Positions 1 to 7,558 of a DNA stretch of 56,784 bases are shown here, in pieces. Below the pieces are notes generated by a model, which saw only the letters and a program-made list of their open reading frames with translations, did not search any database and was not told the origin of the DNA. A program made the position numbers and the translations under genes. Each line of letters begins with the position of its first letter. The first letter of the stretch is position 1. This DNA is from Streptomyces sp. cf386. GTDB taxonomy: Bacteria > Actinomycetota > Actinomycetes > Streptomycetales > Streptomycetaceae. Where the stretch lies: positions 1 through 56,784 of the forward strand of contig NZ_FNHV01000025.1 in the NCBI RefSeq assembly GCF_900103585.1, given 5' to 3'.

Positions 1-190
1 GTTCACAGCGTCCTCGCTGTGTTTTCTTCAAAGGAACCTCGTCCCAACCGGTGATCCGGCCGGAGACGGGGTATCAACTAATCTGGCGTTGATTTTTGGC
101 ACGCTGTTGAGTTCTCAAGGAACGGACGCTTCCTTTGTACTCACCCTCTCGGGCTTTCCTCCGGGCGCTTCCCTTCGTTCTTGCGTTTCC
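1..190 (-). other. 5' leader of an rRNA operon, read leftward
   Basis: Read on the minus strand, this stretch has the TTGAGAACTCAA motif (about 110-121) followed by the AACAGCGTGCCAAAAATCAACGCC-like segment that typifies actinobacterial rRNA leaders. It ends in a perfect 7-bp hairpin (CACAGCG/CGCTGTG, 4-13 region) at the window edge. I see no coding gene. The 16S gene itself is not in the window; I infer that it begins a short way to the left. The four stacked promoters to the right support this. Confidence 0.8.
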
Positions 191-191
191 G

Positions 192-302
192 ACTCTATCA
201 GATCCTTTTCCGATCCGATTTCCTCGGCGCTTTCCAGGTTCCCGCTCTCGCGTTTCCCTTTCCGGCGGTTCCGACTTTATCAGATCCTTTCGGGCCTGAC
301 CC
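192..302 (-). promoter_or_regulatory. two duplicated rRNA core promoters
   Basis: Two near-identical minus-strand blocks carry GGATCTGATAGAGTCGG (-10 TAGAGT at 192-197) and GGATCTGATAAAGTCGG (-10 TAAAGT at 274-279). The blocks are 82 bp apart. The -35 elements are poor (GGGTCA at 297-302 for the upstream copy; AATCGG near 215-220 for the other). Weak -35 with strong -10 hexamers, in series, is usual for Streptomyces rrn promoters. They point at the leader at 1-190. Confidence 0.7.
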
Positions 303-353
303 CCAGTCAGCGGGGCTTGTCTTCGCGGCTGTTGGGCCGTTCCGACGTCTCAA

Positions 354-383
354 ACCTTAGCGGATCCTCTCGGCGATTCCCAA
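354..383 (-). promoter_or_regulatory. rRNA operon promoter, TTGGGA-N18-TAAGGT
   Basis: On the minus strand the -35 TTGGGA (378-383) and -10 TAAGGT (354-359) are 18 bp apart and read toward the rRNA leader. The flanking GGATCCGC resembles the GGATCTGA that precedes the other -10 boxes in the series, so it is probably a diverged member of the same family. Confidence 0.65.
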
Positions 384-527
384 TCGGGCCGCCGAGTCCC
401 AATTCGAATTGAATTCGGGCATGCCGAAATCAACCCCGGAGGGAGATCGTGCTGGTGGTTTGGTTTGCCGCTCGCGCGGCGGGAGGTGCTGTCGCAGAAC
501 CGTTACGGCTCGGCGGCAACCCGGAGA

Positions 528-556
528 ACTCTACGGATCGGGCAGAGGGCTGTCAA
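528..556 (-). promoter_or_regulatory. consensus housekeeping (HrdB-type) promoter TTGACA-N17-TAGAGT
   Basis: Minus-strand -35 TTGACA (551-556) and -10 TAGAGT (528-533) are separated by exactly 17 bp, a near-ideal match to the Streptomyces principal sigma factor consensus. It lies between the end of the MarR-family gene (600) and the rRNA leader, and is the most upstream promoter of the rRNA series. A second TTGACA-like hexamer lies just upstream at 564-569. Confidence 0.8.
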
Positions 557-599
557 GCATCCCCTGTCAAGATCTTTTCTCTCGGCTCCCGGGCTCGTG

Positions 600-1148
600 T
601 CAGTCCAGGTCGCTGAGGCGTCCGCCGGCGTCCGGCTGGGCGTCCTCCACCCTACGGAGCAGGCGGGTGAGGACCTCGCCGAGGGTGGTGCGCTCCGTTG
701 CCGAGAGGTCCTGGAGGAGGTCCTCCTCGAAGACGGACGCGAGGCGCATCGCCTCCAGCCACTTCTCGCGGCCCTCCGCGGTCAGCTCCACGATGACGCG
801 GACGCGGTTGGACTCGTCGCGCTCCCGGGTGACCAGACCCTCGGCGAGCATGCGGTCGATGCGGTGGGTCATGGCGGCCGGGGTGAGGCCGAGGCGCTTG
901 GCGAGGTCGCTGGGGCCCATGCGGTACGGGGCGCCGGAAAGGACCAGGGCCTTGAGGACCTCCCACTCGGCGTTGCTGATGCCGAGCGCGGCGGTCTGGC
1001 GGCCGTAGGCGACGTTCATACGGCGGTTCAGCCGGGACAGTGCCGAGACGATCTTCTCTACCTGGGGGTCGAGGCCCTGGAACTCGCGCTGGTAGGCGGC
1101 GATCTGTTCTTCGAGTGTCGGCTCGCCGATGCCGGGGGTGTCGCCCAT
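600..1148 (-). CDS. MarR-family transcriptional regulator
   Basis: The product is 182 aa, slightly long for MarR because of a 25-30 residue N-terminal lead. The winged-helix segment is at about residues 78-125: PSDLAKRLGLTPAAMTHRID is the HTH, followed by a basic wing with RERDESNR. Helices on both sides would form the dimer interface. It is transcribed away from the MFS gene that starts 110 bp to the right, the standard MarR/efflux-pump pair, so I infer that it represses that gene and itself through the repeats at 1202-1233. The ATG start has no strong ribosome-binding site and could be a few codons off. The ligand cannot be told from sequence. Confidence 0.88.
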   Translation of the reverse strand: MGDTPGIGEPTLEEQIAAYQREFQGLDPQVEKIVSALSRLNRRMNVAYGRQTAALGISNAEWEVLKALVLSGAPYRMGPSDLAKRLGLTPAAMTHRIDRMLAEGLVTRERDESNRVRVIVELTAEGREKWLEAMRLASVFEEDLLQDLSATERTTLGEVLTRLLRRVEDAQPDAGGRLSDLD

Positions 1149-1201
1149 GGGCCGAGTATGGCACGGGCTCGCTTGGCGTTGAAGTCCTTCTCTGTGTACT
1201 C

Positions 1202-1233
1202 TTTAGCTTCGAACTTTAGCTTTGAAGTCTTCA
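1202..1233. promoter_or_regulatory. candidate MarR operator between marR-like and MFS genes
   Basis: An AT-rich patch stands out in the divergent intergenic region. It holds two direct copies of TTTAGCTT (1202-1209 and 1215-1222) and an 11-bp palindrome TGAAGTCTTCA (1223-1233), with TTCGAA in between. Position and symmetry fit a MarR-dimer operator overlapping the MFS promoter. Binding is inferred. Confidence 0.5.
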
Positions 1234-1258
1234 GGTCTGCATACGAGGAGAGGTGAAC

Positions 1259-2551
1259 GTGACCAGGGCGATGGGCGCAGCGATGCGCCGGATCCACGTG
1301 GGCAATGCACTCAGCGCGTTCGGGCTCGGTTTCACCGTGCCCTACCTGTACGTCTACGTGGCGCAGGTGCGAGGGCTCGGTTCCATGACGGCGGGGCTCG
1401 TCCTTGCCGTCTTCGCCGTGGCCGCGTTGGTCGTGCTGCCGTTCGCCGGGCGGGCCATCGTCCGGCGGGGCCCGCTTCCGGTGTTGCTCGCCGCTCTGGT
1501 CACCGCCGCGCTGGGGGCGCTGAGCCTGGGGCTTGCGGGAACTGCTGTGGCCGTACTGCTGTCGTCGGCCGCGCTCGGGGCGGGGCAGGCCGTGATGCAG
1601 CCGGCGCTCGCGACGATGATCGTCGACTGCTCCACCGCGGAGACTCGGTCGCGGGCGTTCGCGATGCAGTTCTTTCTGCAGAACCTGGGGCTGGGCGTTG
1701 GCGGGCTCATCGGTGGTCACCTCGTGGACGCTTCGAGCGTCTCGTCCTTCACGCTGCTGTTCGCCATCGAGGCGGCGATGTTCCTGCTGCTCGTCGTGGT
1801 GATGGTGACCGTGCGGATGCCGCGGGCGCCGCGGATCGACGGTGTGCCGGGGGCCGGGTCGGCGAAGGGGAGCTGGAAGCAGTTGCTCGGGAACCGGGCG
1901 ATGGTGCAGCTGTGTGTGCTGGGCTTCGTGCTGTTCTTCGCTTGCTACGGGCAGTTCGAGTCGGGGCTCAGTGCGTACGGGGTCGAGGCGGCCGGGGTTT
2001 CCACGTCTGCGCTGGGGACGGCGTTGGCTGCCAACACCGCGATGATCGTGGTGGCCCAGTTCGCCGTGCTGAAGTTCGTCGAGCGGCGGAGGCGGTCGCG
2101 GGTGATCGCGGCTGTGGGGTTGATCTGGGCCGTGGCGTGGGTTGCGGCGGCGTATGCGGGGCTGGGGCACGGTAGTCAGGAGATGGCTACGGCTGCCTTC
2201 GTCTCGACGTATGCGTTGTTCGGGCTGGGTGAGGCGATGTTGTCGCCGACGGTTGCTCCGCTGGTGGCGGACTTGGCGCCGGAGGGGATGGCTGGGCAGT
2301 ACAACTCTGCGTTTGCGCTGGTGAAGCAGCTTGCGTTGGCGGTTGGGCCGGCGGTGGGTGGGCCTATGGGGGCGTCGCTGCATGGGCCGTATGTCGTGAC
2401 GTTCTTTGTGTTCTCGTTGGGGATCACGTATCTCGCGTTGCGGTTGGGGCGTCAGTTGAGTGCGGTGCAGGATCGGCCGTGGTTGGGGAAGAGTCGGGTG
2501 GTGGCGCAGGGGGTTGCGTCCTCGACGGGGGAGGCTCGGGCTCACGCCTGA
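1259..2551 (+). CDS. MFS transporter (drug/metabolite efflux type)
   Basis: The product is about 430 aa with some 12 hydrophobic segments, and was recognised as major facilitator superfamily by overall pattern. The early segment GLGFTVPYLYVYVAQVRG is followed by a cytoplasmic GRAIVRRG loop (loop 2-3 motif), then the usual break around residues 195-215 between two six-helix halves. I prefer the GTG at 1259 because GAGGAG (1245-1250) sits 8 bp upstream. A GTG at 1253 is also in frame but only 2 bp from that site. Divergent from a MarR regulator, it is probably an exporter induced by its own substrate. The substrate is unknown. Confidence 0.88.
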   Translation: MTRAMGAAMRRIHVGNALSAFGLGFTVPYLYVYVAQVRGLGSMTAGLVLAVFAVAALVVLPFAGRAIVRRGPLPVLLAALVTAALGALSLGLAGTAVAVLLSSAALGAGQAVMQPALATMIVDCSTAETRSRAFAMQFFLQNLGLGVGGLIGGHLVDASSVSSFTLLFAIEAAMFLLLVVVMVTVRMPRAPRIDGVPGAGSAKGSWKQLLGNRAMVQLCVLGFVLFFACYGQFESGLSAYGVEAAGVSTSALGTALAANTAMIVVAQFAVLKFVERRRRSRVIAAVGLIWAVAWVAAAYAGLGHGSQEMATAAFVSTYALFGLGEAMLSPTVAPLVADLAPEGMAGQYNSAFALVKQLALAVGPAVGGPMGASLHGPYVVTFFVFSLGITYLALRLGRQLSAVQDRPWLGKSRVVAQGVASSTGEARAHA

Positions 2552-2555
2552 GTTT

Positions 2556-2712
2556 TTCTCGCCCCCGCCGCCCCTACCCGTCCCATCCCCCAGGGGCTCC
2601 GCCCCTTCGACCCCGGGGCCCTTCTGGGGGGCTGCCGCCCCCCAGACCCCCGCTATCGGCCCCGAAAGGGCCTCGTCCTCAAACGCCGGACGGGCTGAAA
2701 GACACGGGCCGG
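2556..2712. repeat. hairpin-rich Streptomyces extragenic repeat, copy A
   Basis: This is the first of three homologous intergenic blocks. It starts at a C-rich tract (CGCCCCCGCCGCCCCTACCC), runs through three short hairpins (GGGGCTCCGCCCC; CTGGGGGGC...GCCCCCCAG; GGCCCCGAAAGGGCC) and ends in an invariant 24-nt core at 2672-2695 (CTCGTCCTCAAACGCCGGAC followed by GGGC). It sits between two convergent genes. Related but looser sequence continues to about 2815. No ORF here looks real. Confidence 0.85.
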
Positions 2713-2815
2713 CGTCGAGAGGTGACGGCTGCTCGCACCGGACTCGCTGGAATGCCCGGACCGGCGTCGAGAACGTGCCCGTCGGTCCCCTCAGACGCCA
2801 GGAGGCGTCTGCCGT

Positions 2816-4495
2816 TCAGGGTCTTGGTGTGTCGGTTGTGGCCTTCGGTAGGACGAACTCGCACCAGACCGCCTTTCCGCCGCCCGGTGTGCGGCGGGAA
2901 CCCCAGCCCGAGGCGATCGTTGCGACGATGGCGATGCCTCGGCCGGACTCGTCGCCCGGTTCTGCTCTGCGGCGGCGTGGGAGGTGGTCATCGCCGTCGG
3001 TGACCTCGATGATCAGGCGGCGGTCGGTACGGCGCAGGCGTAGGCGCATGGGTGGGATGCCGTGCTGGAGGGAATTGGCGACCAGCTCGCTCGTGGCCAG
3101 GACGCCCAGGTCGTGGAGGTCGGTCGGGAAGCGCCAGCTCGTCAGGACGCCGGAGGCGAAGGCACGCGCGCGAGGGGCGGCTTCCACGCCGCCGAGGAGT
3201 TCCAGGGCGGCGTTGCGGAAGAGGTCGCCGTCGGGGCCCGTGCGGGCCGGGTGCTGGAGGACGAGGACTGCTACGTCGTCGTCGTGGTCCGCTGTGACTC
3301 CGGCCGAGCGGACCAGGCGGTCGCAGATCACCTGGGGGGTGCCGGTCGCACCGGCCAGTGCGCGTTCCAGGGAGGCGATGCCTTCGTCCAGGTCCTCGTC
3401 GCGGCGTTCGACCAGGCCGTCGGTGTAGAGGACCGCCGTGGAGCCGGGGCCCAGGGCGATCGAGCCGGACGCGTGCATCCAGCCGCCCGTGCCGAGGGGC
3501 GGGCCGGTGGGTTCGTCGGCGCGCTGGACCGCGCCGTTCTCGTCGCGGACCAGGATCGGGAGGTGGCCGGCGGAGGCGTACACCAGGCGGCCCTCGTTCG
3601 GGTCGTGGATGGCGTAGACGCAGGTGGCGATCTGGTTGGCGTCGATCTCCATCGCCAGGCCGTCGAGCAGTTGGAGGACCTCGTGCGGGGGGAGGTCCAG
3701 GCGGGCATAGGCCCTGACCGCCGTACGGAGTTGGCCCATGACCGCGGCTGCCCGCACTCCTCTGCCCATCACGTCGCCGATCACCAGGGCCGTGCGGCCG
3801 CCGCCCAGGGTGATCACGTCGTACCAGTCGCCGCCGACCGCGGCCTCCGTGCCGCCGGGGTGGTACGTGGCGGCGATGCGCAGGTCGTCCGGCTGTTCGA
3901 GCTCCTGGGGGAGGAGGGAGCGCTGGAGGGTGACGGCTGTTTCGCGTTGACGGCGTTCGCTGGCGCGGAGGCGTTCGGCGGCCTCCGCGTGGTCGGTGAC
4001 GTCGGTGGCGAAGACGAGGACATCGGTGCCGCCGTCGTCGCCCTCGGTCACGGGGGTGCAGGTGAAGGTGTAGGAGCGGCCGTCGGGGGCCTTGCGGGAC
4101 TTGAGGGTGCGGGGCTTGCCGCTGCGCAGGACCTGGTCGAGGAGCGGGAGCAGGCCCAGTTCGGCCAGTTCGGGGAGGGCCTCGCGGGCCGGTTCGCCCG
4201 GGGGGCGTACGCCGAAGGCCGCCACGTACGCGTCGTTGACGTAGGCCAGGCGGTGGTCGGGGCCGTGGACCAGGGCGACCAGGGACGGGACGCGGTCGAG
4301 GACCTCGCGGACCGGCAGTTCGTCCAGGGCGGGGATCGGCTTGGCCTCGTCGGTGAGGTGTTCGGCGCGGGCCGCGGGGACGGCGCCCGGGCTCTCCCCC
4401 CGGCGGTCCTGGGTGACCGCCGTCGCGGTTTCGGTCCGCGCTGCGGCGCGGCGCTGCGTTCCGGGGAGCCGGGCGCTCCAGCGCGTGAAGTTCAC
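2816..4495 (-). CDS. PAS-SpoIIE phosphatase-RsbW-like ATPase fusion
   Basis: The product is about 559 aa with three modules. Residues ~55-175 are a PAS sensor (LVALVHGPDHRLAYVNDAYV, then the TFTCTPVTEG core). Residues ~200-410 are a PP2C/SpoIIE phosphatase with metal-binding patterns GGDWYD, VIGDVMGRG, ASAGHLP and YTDGLVERR. Residues ~425-550 are a GHKL histidine-kinase-like ATPase of the RsbW anti-sigma type (ATSELVANSLQHG; ESGRGIAIV). Such proteins act on STAS anti-anti-sigma partners; the partner is unknown. I chose the GTG at 4495 (reading VNFTRWSAR) because AAGGA lies 5 bp upstream; an in-frame upstream ATG at 4600 has no support. The 239-bp gap to the NADH dehydrogenase gene shows no other gene. 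Confidence 0.88.
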   Translation of the reverse strand: MNFTRWSARLPGTQRRAAARTETATAVTQDRRGESPGAVPAARAEHLTDEAKPIPALDELPVREVLDRVPSLVALVHGPDHRLAYVNDAYVAAFGVRPPGEPAREALPELAELGLLPLLDQVLRSGKPRTLKSRKAPDGRSYTFTCTPVTEGDDGGTDVLVFATDVTDHAEAAERLRASERRQRETAVTLQRSLLPQELEQPDDLRIAATYHPGGTEAAVGGDWYDVITLGGGRTALVIGDVMGRGVRAAAVMGQLRTAVRAYARLDLPPHEVLQLLDGLAMEIDANQIATCVYAIHDPNEGRLVYASAGHLPILVRDENGAVQRADEPTGPPLGTGGWMHASGSIALGPGSTAVLYTDGLVERRDEDLDEGIASLERALAGATGTPQVICDRLVRSAGVTADHDDDVAVLVLQHPARTGPDGDLFRNAALELLGGVEAAPRARAFASGVLTSWRFPTDLHDLGVLATSELVANSLQHGIPPMRLRLRRTDRRLIIEVTDGDDHLPRRRRAEPGDESGRGIAIVATIASGWGSRRTPGGGKAVWCEFVLPKATTDTPRP

Positions 4496-4734
4496 GAATC
4501 CTTGCCTCGTGTCGTCGTCTTCGGCCAGCTCCGGACCCGGCCTGGGGTCTGAGGGGTGGCACCAGCACCCCGGGATTGCAGCACTGTGGGAGAGCCTCAT
4601 GGGTCGAAGGGCGGGCTGGTGCCCGTCCAGGGTCGTCCGGGGTCGGGATCGGTTCGGGGATCAGTCTGGCAGTGCGGCCCACCTGGCCGACACCCGTCAG
4701 ACGCCTGCCCCGTCGGTGGAGTTCCTGGGTCCGG

Positions 4735-6114
4735 TCAGGACGACCCCTTCGTGTCGTCTCCCGGTTTGAGGTGATGCTTTCCACCGGCCGCGAGTTCGAA
4801 CTCCGCCCGGGGATGTTCGAGCGAACCGAGGGAGACGATCTCCCTCTTGAAGAGCCCCGACAGTGTCCATTCGGCCAGGACCCGGGCCTTTCGGTTGAAG
4901 GTCGGCACCCTGCTGAGGTGGTAGACGCGGTGCATGAACCAGGCAGGGTAGCCCTTCAGCTTGCGTCCGTAGATCTGCGCAACGCCTTGGTGGAAGCCGA
5001 GGGAGGCGACCGAACCCGCGTACTTGTGGGCGTACGTCTCCAGGGGTTCGCCGCGCAGGGCGTGGGCGATGTTGTCGCCGAGGACCTTGGCCTGGCGCAG
5101 GGCGTGCTGCGCGTTGGGGGCGCACTCCTTGCCGGGTTCTCCCGCGGTGACGTCGGGGACGGCGGCGGCGTCTCCCGCGGCCCACGCGTGCGTGGTGCCC
5201 TCGATCGTCAGCTCGGGGGTGCACTTCAGCCTGCCGCGCGCATCAAGTGGCAGGTCGGACGCGGCGAGGATCGGGTGGGGTTTGACGCCGGCCGTCCAGA
5301 CGACCGTACGGGTCGGGAAACGGGCGCCGTCGCTGAGGACGGCGACGCGGTCCACGCAGGATTCCAGGCGGGTGTGCAGGCGTACGTCGATATTGCGGCG
5401 GCGCAGTTCGGTGACGGTGTAGCGGCCCAGGTCCTCGCCGACCTCGGGCAGGATCCGGTCCGAGGCCTCGACCAGGATCCACTTCATGTCCTCGGGCGGG
5501 ACGTTGTGGTAGTAGCGCGTGGCGTAGCGGGCCATGTCCTCCAGTTCGCCAAGTGCCTCCACGCCTGCGTAGCCGCCGCCCACGACCACGAAGGTGAGGG
5601 CCGCGTCGCGGATCGCGGGGTCGCGGGTGGAGGAGGCGATGTCCATCTGCTCGATGACGTGGTTGCGCAGGCCGATGGCCTCTTCGACGGTCTTGAAGCC
5701 GATGGCGTGCTCGGCGAGGCCGGGGATCGGGAGCGTGCGCGAGATGGAGCCGGGGGCTAGGACGAGTTCGTCGTACGACAGCTGCTCGGTGCCGGTGCCC
5801 TCCTCCTCGGTGGCGAGGGTGGTGAGGGTCGCGGTGCGCGCCGTGTGGTCGATGGCGGTGGCCTCGCCGATGACGACCCGGCACTGCGGCAGGACGCGGC
5901 GCAGCGGTACGACCACGTGGCGCGGGGAGATGGAGCCGGCGGCCGCTTCCGGGAGGAACGGCTGATACGTCATGTACGGGTCGGGAGTGACGACGGTGAT
6001 CTCGGCTTCGCCCCGGCCCAGTTCCTGTTTCAGCCTCCGTTGAAGGCGCAGGGCCGTGTACATCCCGACGTAGCCGCCGCCGACAACGAGAATGCGCGCA
6101 CGTTCCTTCACCAT
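4735..6114 (-). CDS. ndh: type II NADH dehydrogenase (NDH-2, FAD-dependent)
   Basis: Single-subunit, non-proton-pumping NADH:quinone oxidoreductase at the inner membrane face. There are two Rossmann motifs: the FAD-binding VVGGGYVG right after the start and the NADH-binding VVVGGGYAG near the middle. Other family signatures are MTYQPFLPEAAAGSISPRH, VVWTAGVKPHP, WAAGDAA and NAQHALRQAK, and the C-terminal third is the amphipathic membrane-anchor type. About 459 aa from the ATG at 6114, which leaves six residues before the first glycine motif, as in relatives. A GTG at 6147 would add 11 residues. It is divergent from the AtrA-like regulator, which is a plausible controller of it. Confidence 0.92.
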   Translation of the reverse strand: MVKERARILVVGGGYVGMYTALRLQRRLKQELGRGEAEITVVTPDPYMTYQPFLPEAAAGSISPRHVVVPLRRVLPQCRVVIGEATAIDHTARTATLTTLATEEEGTGTEQLSYDELVLAPGSISRTLPIPGLAEHAIGFKTVEEAIGLRNHVIEQMDIASSTRDPAIRDAALTFVVVGGGYAGVEALGELEDMARYATRYYHNVPPEDMKWILVEASDRILPEVGEDLGRYTVTELRRRNIDVRLHTRLESCVDRVAVLSDGARFPTRTVVWTAGVKPHPILAASDLPLDARGRLKCTPELTIEGTTHAWAAGDAAAVPDVTAGEPGKECAPNAQHALRQAKVLGDNIAHALRGEPLETYAHKYAGSVASLGFHQGVAQIYGRKLKGYPAWFMHRVYHLSRVPTFNRKARVLAEWTLSGLFKREIVSLGSLEHPRAEFELAAGGKHHLKPGDDTKGSS

Positions 6115-6139
6115 CCCATGACGCACCCGGCGCTTGCGT

Positions 6140-6148
6140 TTGTCCACA
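6140..6148 (+). promoter_or_regulatory. perfect DnaA-box match TTGTCCACA
   Basis: The Streptomyces DnaA-box consensus TTGTCCACA is present exactly, about 25 bp upstream of the chosen NADH dehydrogenase start. A second perfect match lies near the start of the gene at 13834-15933. Chance occurrence is possible. Confidence 0.35.
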
Positions 6149-6328
6149 GGCTCGACAATTTGTGTGACCGGAGATCGTCGGCGCCACGGTTTGGCCGATT
6201 TGCCGGAGTGCGGGAAGAATCCGCAGGTCAGCGGGTGTGCGCCGGGGGGTCATGGGTGGCTCAATCGGGATGTAAACGACTCGTGCTCCGATCGAGGGGC
6301 GCTCCGTGCGGAACGTGCCCCTTCTGAA

Positions 6329-6358
6329 TTGACCCTCGCTCAACTATGTTCGTATGTC
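6329..6358 (+). promoter_or_regulatory. candidate promoter for the AtrA-like gene
   Basis: TTGACC (6329-6334) and TATGTC (6353-6358) are 18 bp apart and read toward the TetR gene at 6501. They are in the 386-bp divergent intergenic region 6115-6500, which otherwise holds no gene. A GGAACGTGCCCCTTC segment at 6310-6324 just upstream is a loose inverted pair that could bind a regulator, but I cannot show it. Confidence 0.45.
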
Positions 6359-6500
6359 GACGGGGTGTAGGGGGATGCGCTCTTCGGGTCCGTGAGTCAC
6401 ACACGACGGGCTCGTTGTCCGGGCTTGTTCCGCGACGCTCCGGCTTTTGCAATGACGGGGAGAGTCTCCGGGGGGAGACGTCATTACCGGGGGATCGCTT

Positions 6501-7271
6501 ATGCATGTTCAGGATTCTCGATGGTCTTCCGCGTCCGCCATCGCATCGGGCGGCGGAGCGGTGGGCGGCACGATGAGCGCGGCTGCGGGCAACGGACGCG
6601 GGGATGCGCGTTCCACGCCGCTGCGCGTGGACGCACAGCGCAATCTGGAGCACGTGCTGCGTGCGGCGCGCGAGGTCTTCGGCGAGCTGGGATACGGCGC
6701 GCCGATGGAGGACGTGGCGCGGCGCGCGCGGGTCGGCGTCGGGACGGTATACCGGCGCTTCCCGAGCAAGGACGTCCTGGTGCGGCGGATAGCCGAGGAG
6801 GAGACCTCCCGGCTGACCGACCAGGCACGTGCCGCGCTCGGCCAGGAGGACGAGCCGTGGTCGGCGCTCTCACGCTTCCTGCGCACTTCGGTGGCGTCGG
6901 GCGCGGGCCGGCTGCTGCCGCCGCAGGTACTGCGGGTCGGGGTCGCCGATGACGGTTCCATGGTCGACGAGGCCCGGGTGCCACAGCAGCGGACCCAGCC
7001 GGGCGCGGGCGAGCTGCGGCTGGTGCCCGAGCAGCCGACGGTGGTGCCGGCGGACGACGCGGGGGCGGCGGCGCTGCTCGACGTGGTGGGCCAGCTCGTG
7101 GAGCGGGCTCGCGCGGCGGGTGAGCTGCGGGCCGACGTGTCGGTGTCGGACGTCCTGTTGGTGATCGCCACGGCGGCGCCCTCGCTGCCGGATGCGGCAC
7201 AGCAGGCGGCGGCCTCGGCACGGCTGCTGGACATCCTGCTGGAGGGGCTGCGGTCGCGGCCTCAGTCGTGA
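6501..7271 (+). CDS. atrA: TetR-family regulator, AtrA orthologue candidate
   Basis: The product is 256 aa. The TetR HTH is at about residues 48-95 (AAREVFGELGYGAPMEDVAR, then VGVGTVYRRFPSKDVLVRRI), and the remainder is a helical ligand domain. The sequence and its position divergent from an NDH-2 gene and beside an ECF sigma factor match my recollection of AtrA (SCO4118), the activator of actII-ORF4 in S. coelicolor, which also responds to N-acetylglucosamine metabolism. The ATG at 6501 has a GGGGGAT site upstream; an internal ATG at 6573 (MSAAAGNGRG) is an alternative that would remove 24 residues. Family assignment is firm; the AtrA identity is from memory. Confidence 0.78.
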   Translation: MHVQDSRWSSASAIASGGGAVGGTMSAAAGNGRGDARSTPLRVDAQRNLEHVLRAAREVFGELGYGAPMEDVARRARVGVGTVYRRFPSKDVLVRRIAEEETSRLTDQARAALGQEDEPWSALSRFLRTSVASGAGRLLPPQVLRVGVADDGSMVDEARVPQQRTQPGAGELRLVPEQPTVVPADDAGAAALLDVVGQLVERARAAGELRADVSVSDVLLVIATAAPSLPDAAQQAAASARLLDILLEGLRSRPQS

Positions 7272-7558
7272 GCCGGGCGGGGTGACCGCCGCGGGTCGGT
7301 GATCGGGAGGCGGGGTGCTGCGCCGCCCTCGCCTCGAACACCATCGTGGAACACACCAGGCATTTCAGGCATCGCGCCCAACTCCCGCCCGGTGAAGGTT
7401 TGTTGAGCCTTCCCCGTACGGGCGAGGGGTAGTACTACGGTGCTGGAAGGCCCCACGGACGAGTGGATGTCCGTACGAGTGGGTCCTGACCAAAAGCCAA
7501 TATGGCACCCTGACCCGGTGTCCGGGACTGGTAGAGCTGGCGGCGGGGGCTTTCCGCG

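Noticed and set aside
3062..4552. Long plus-strand ORF (496 aa) opposite the SpoIIE-type gene
   Set aside because: It is a mirror frame of a gene with clear PAS, PP2C and ATPase motifs; such shadows are frequent at this GC content.
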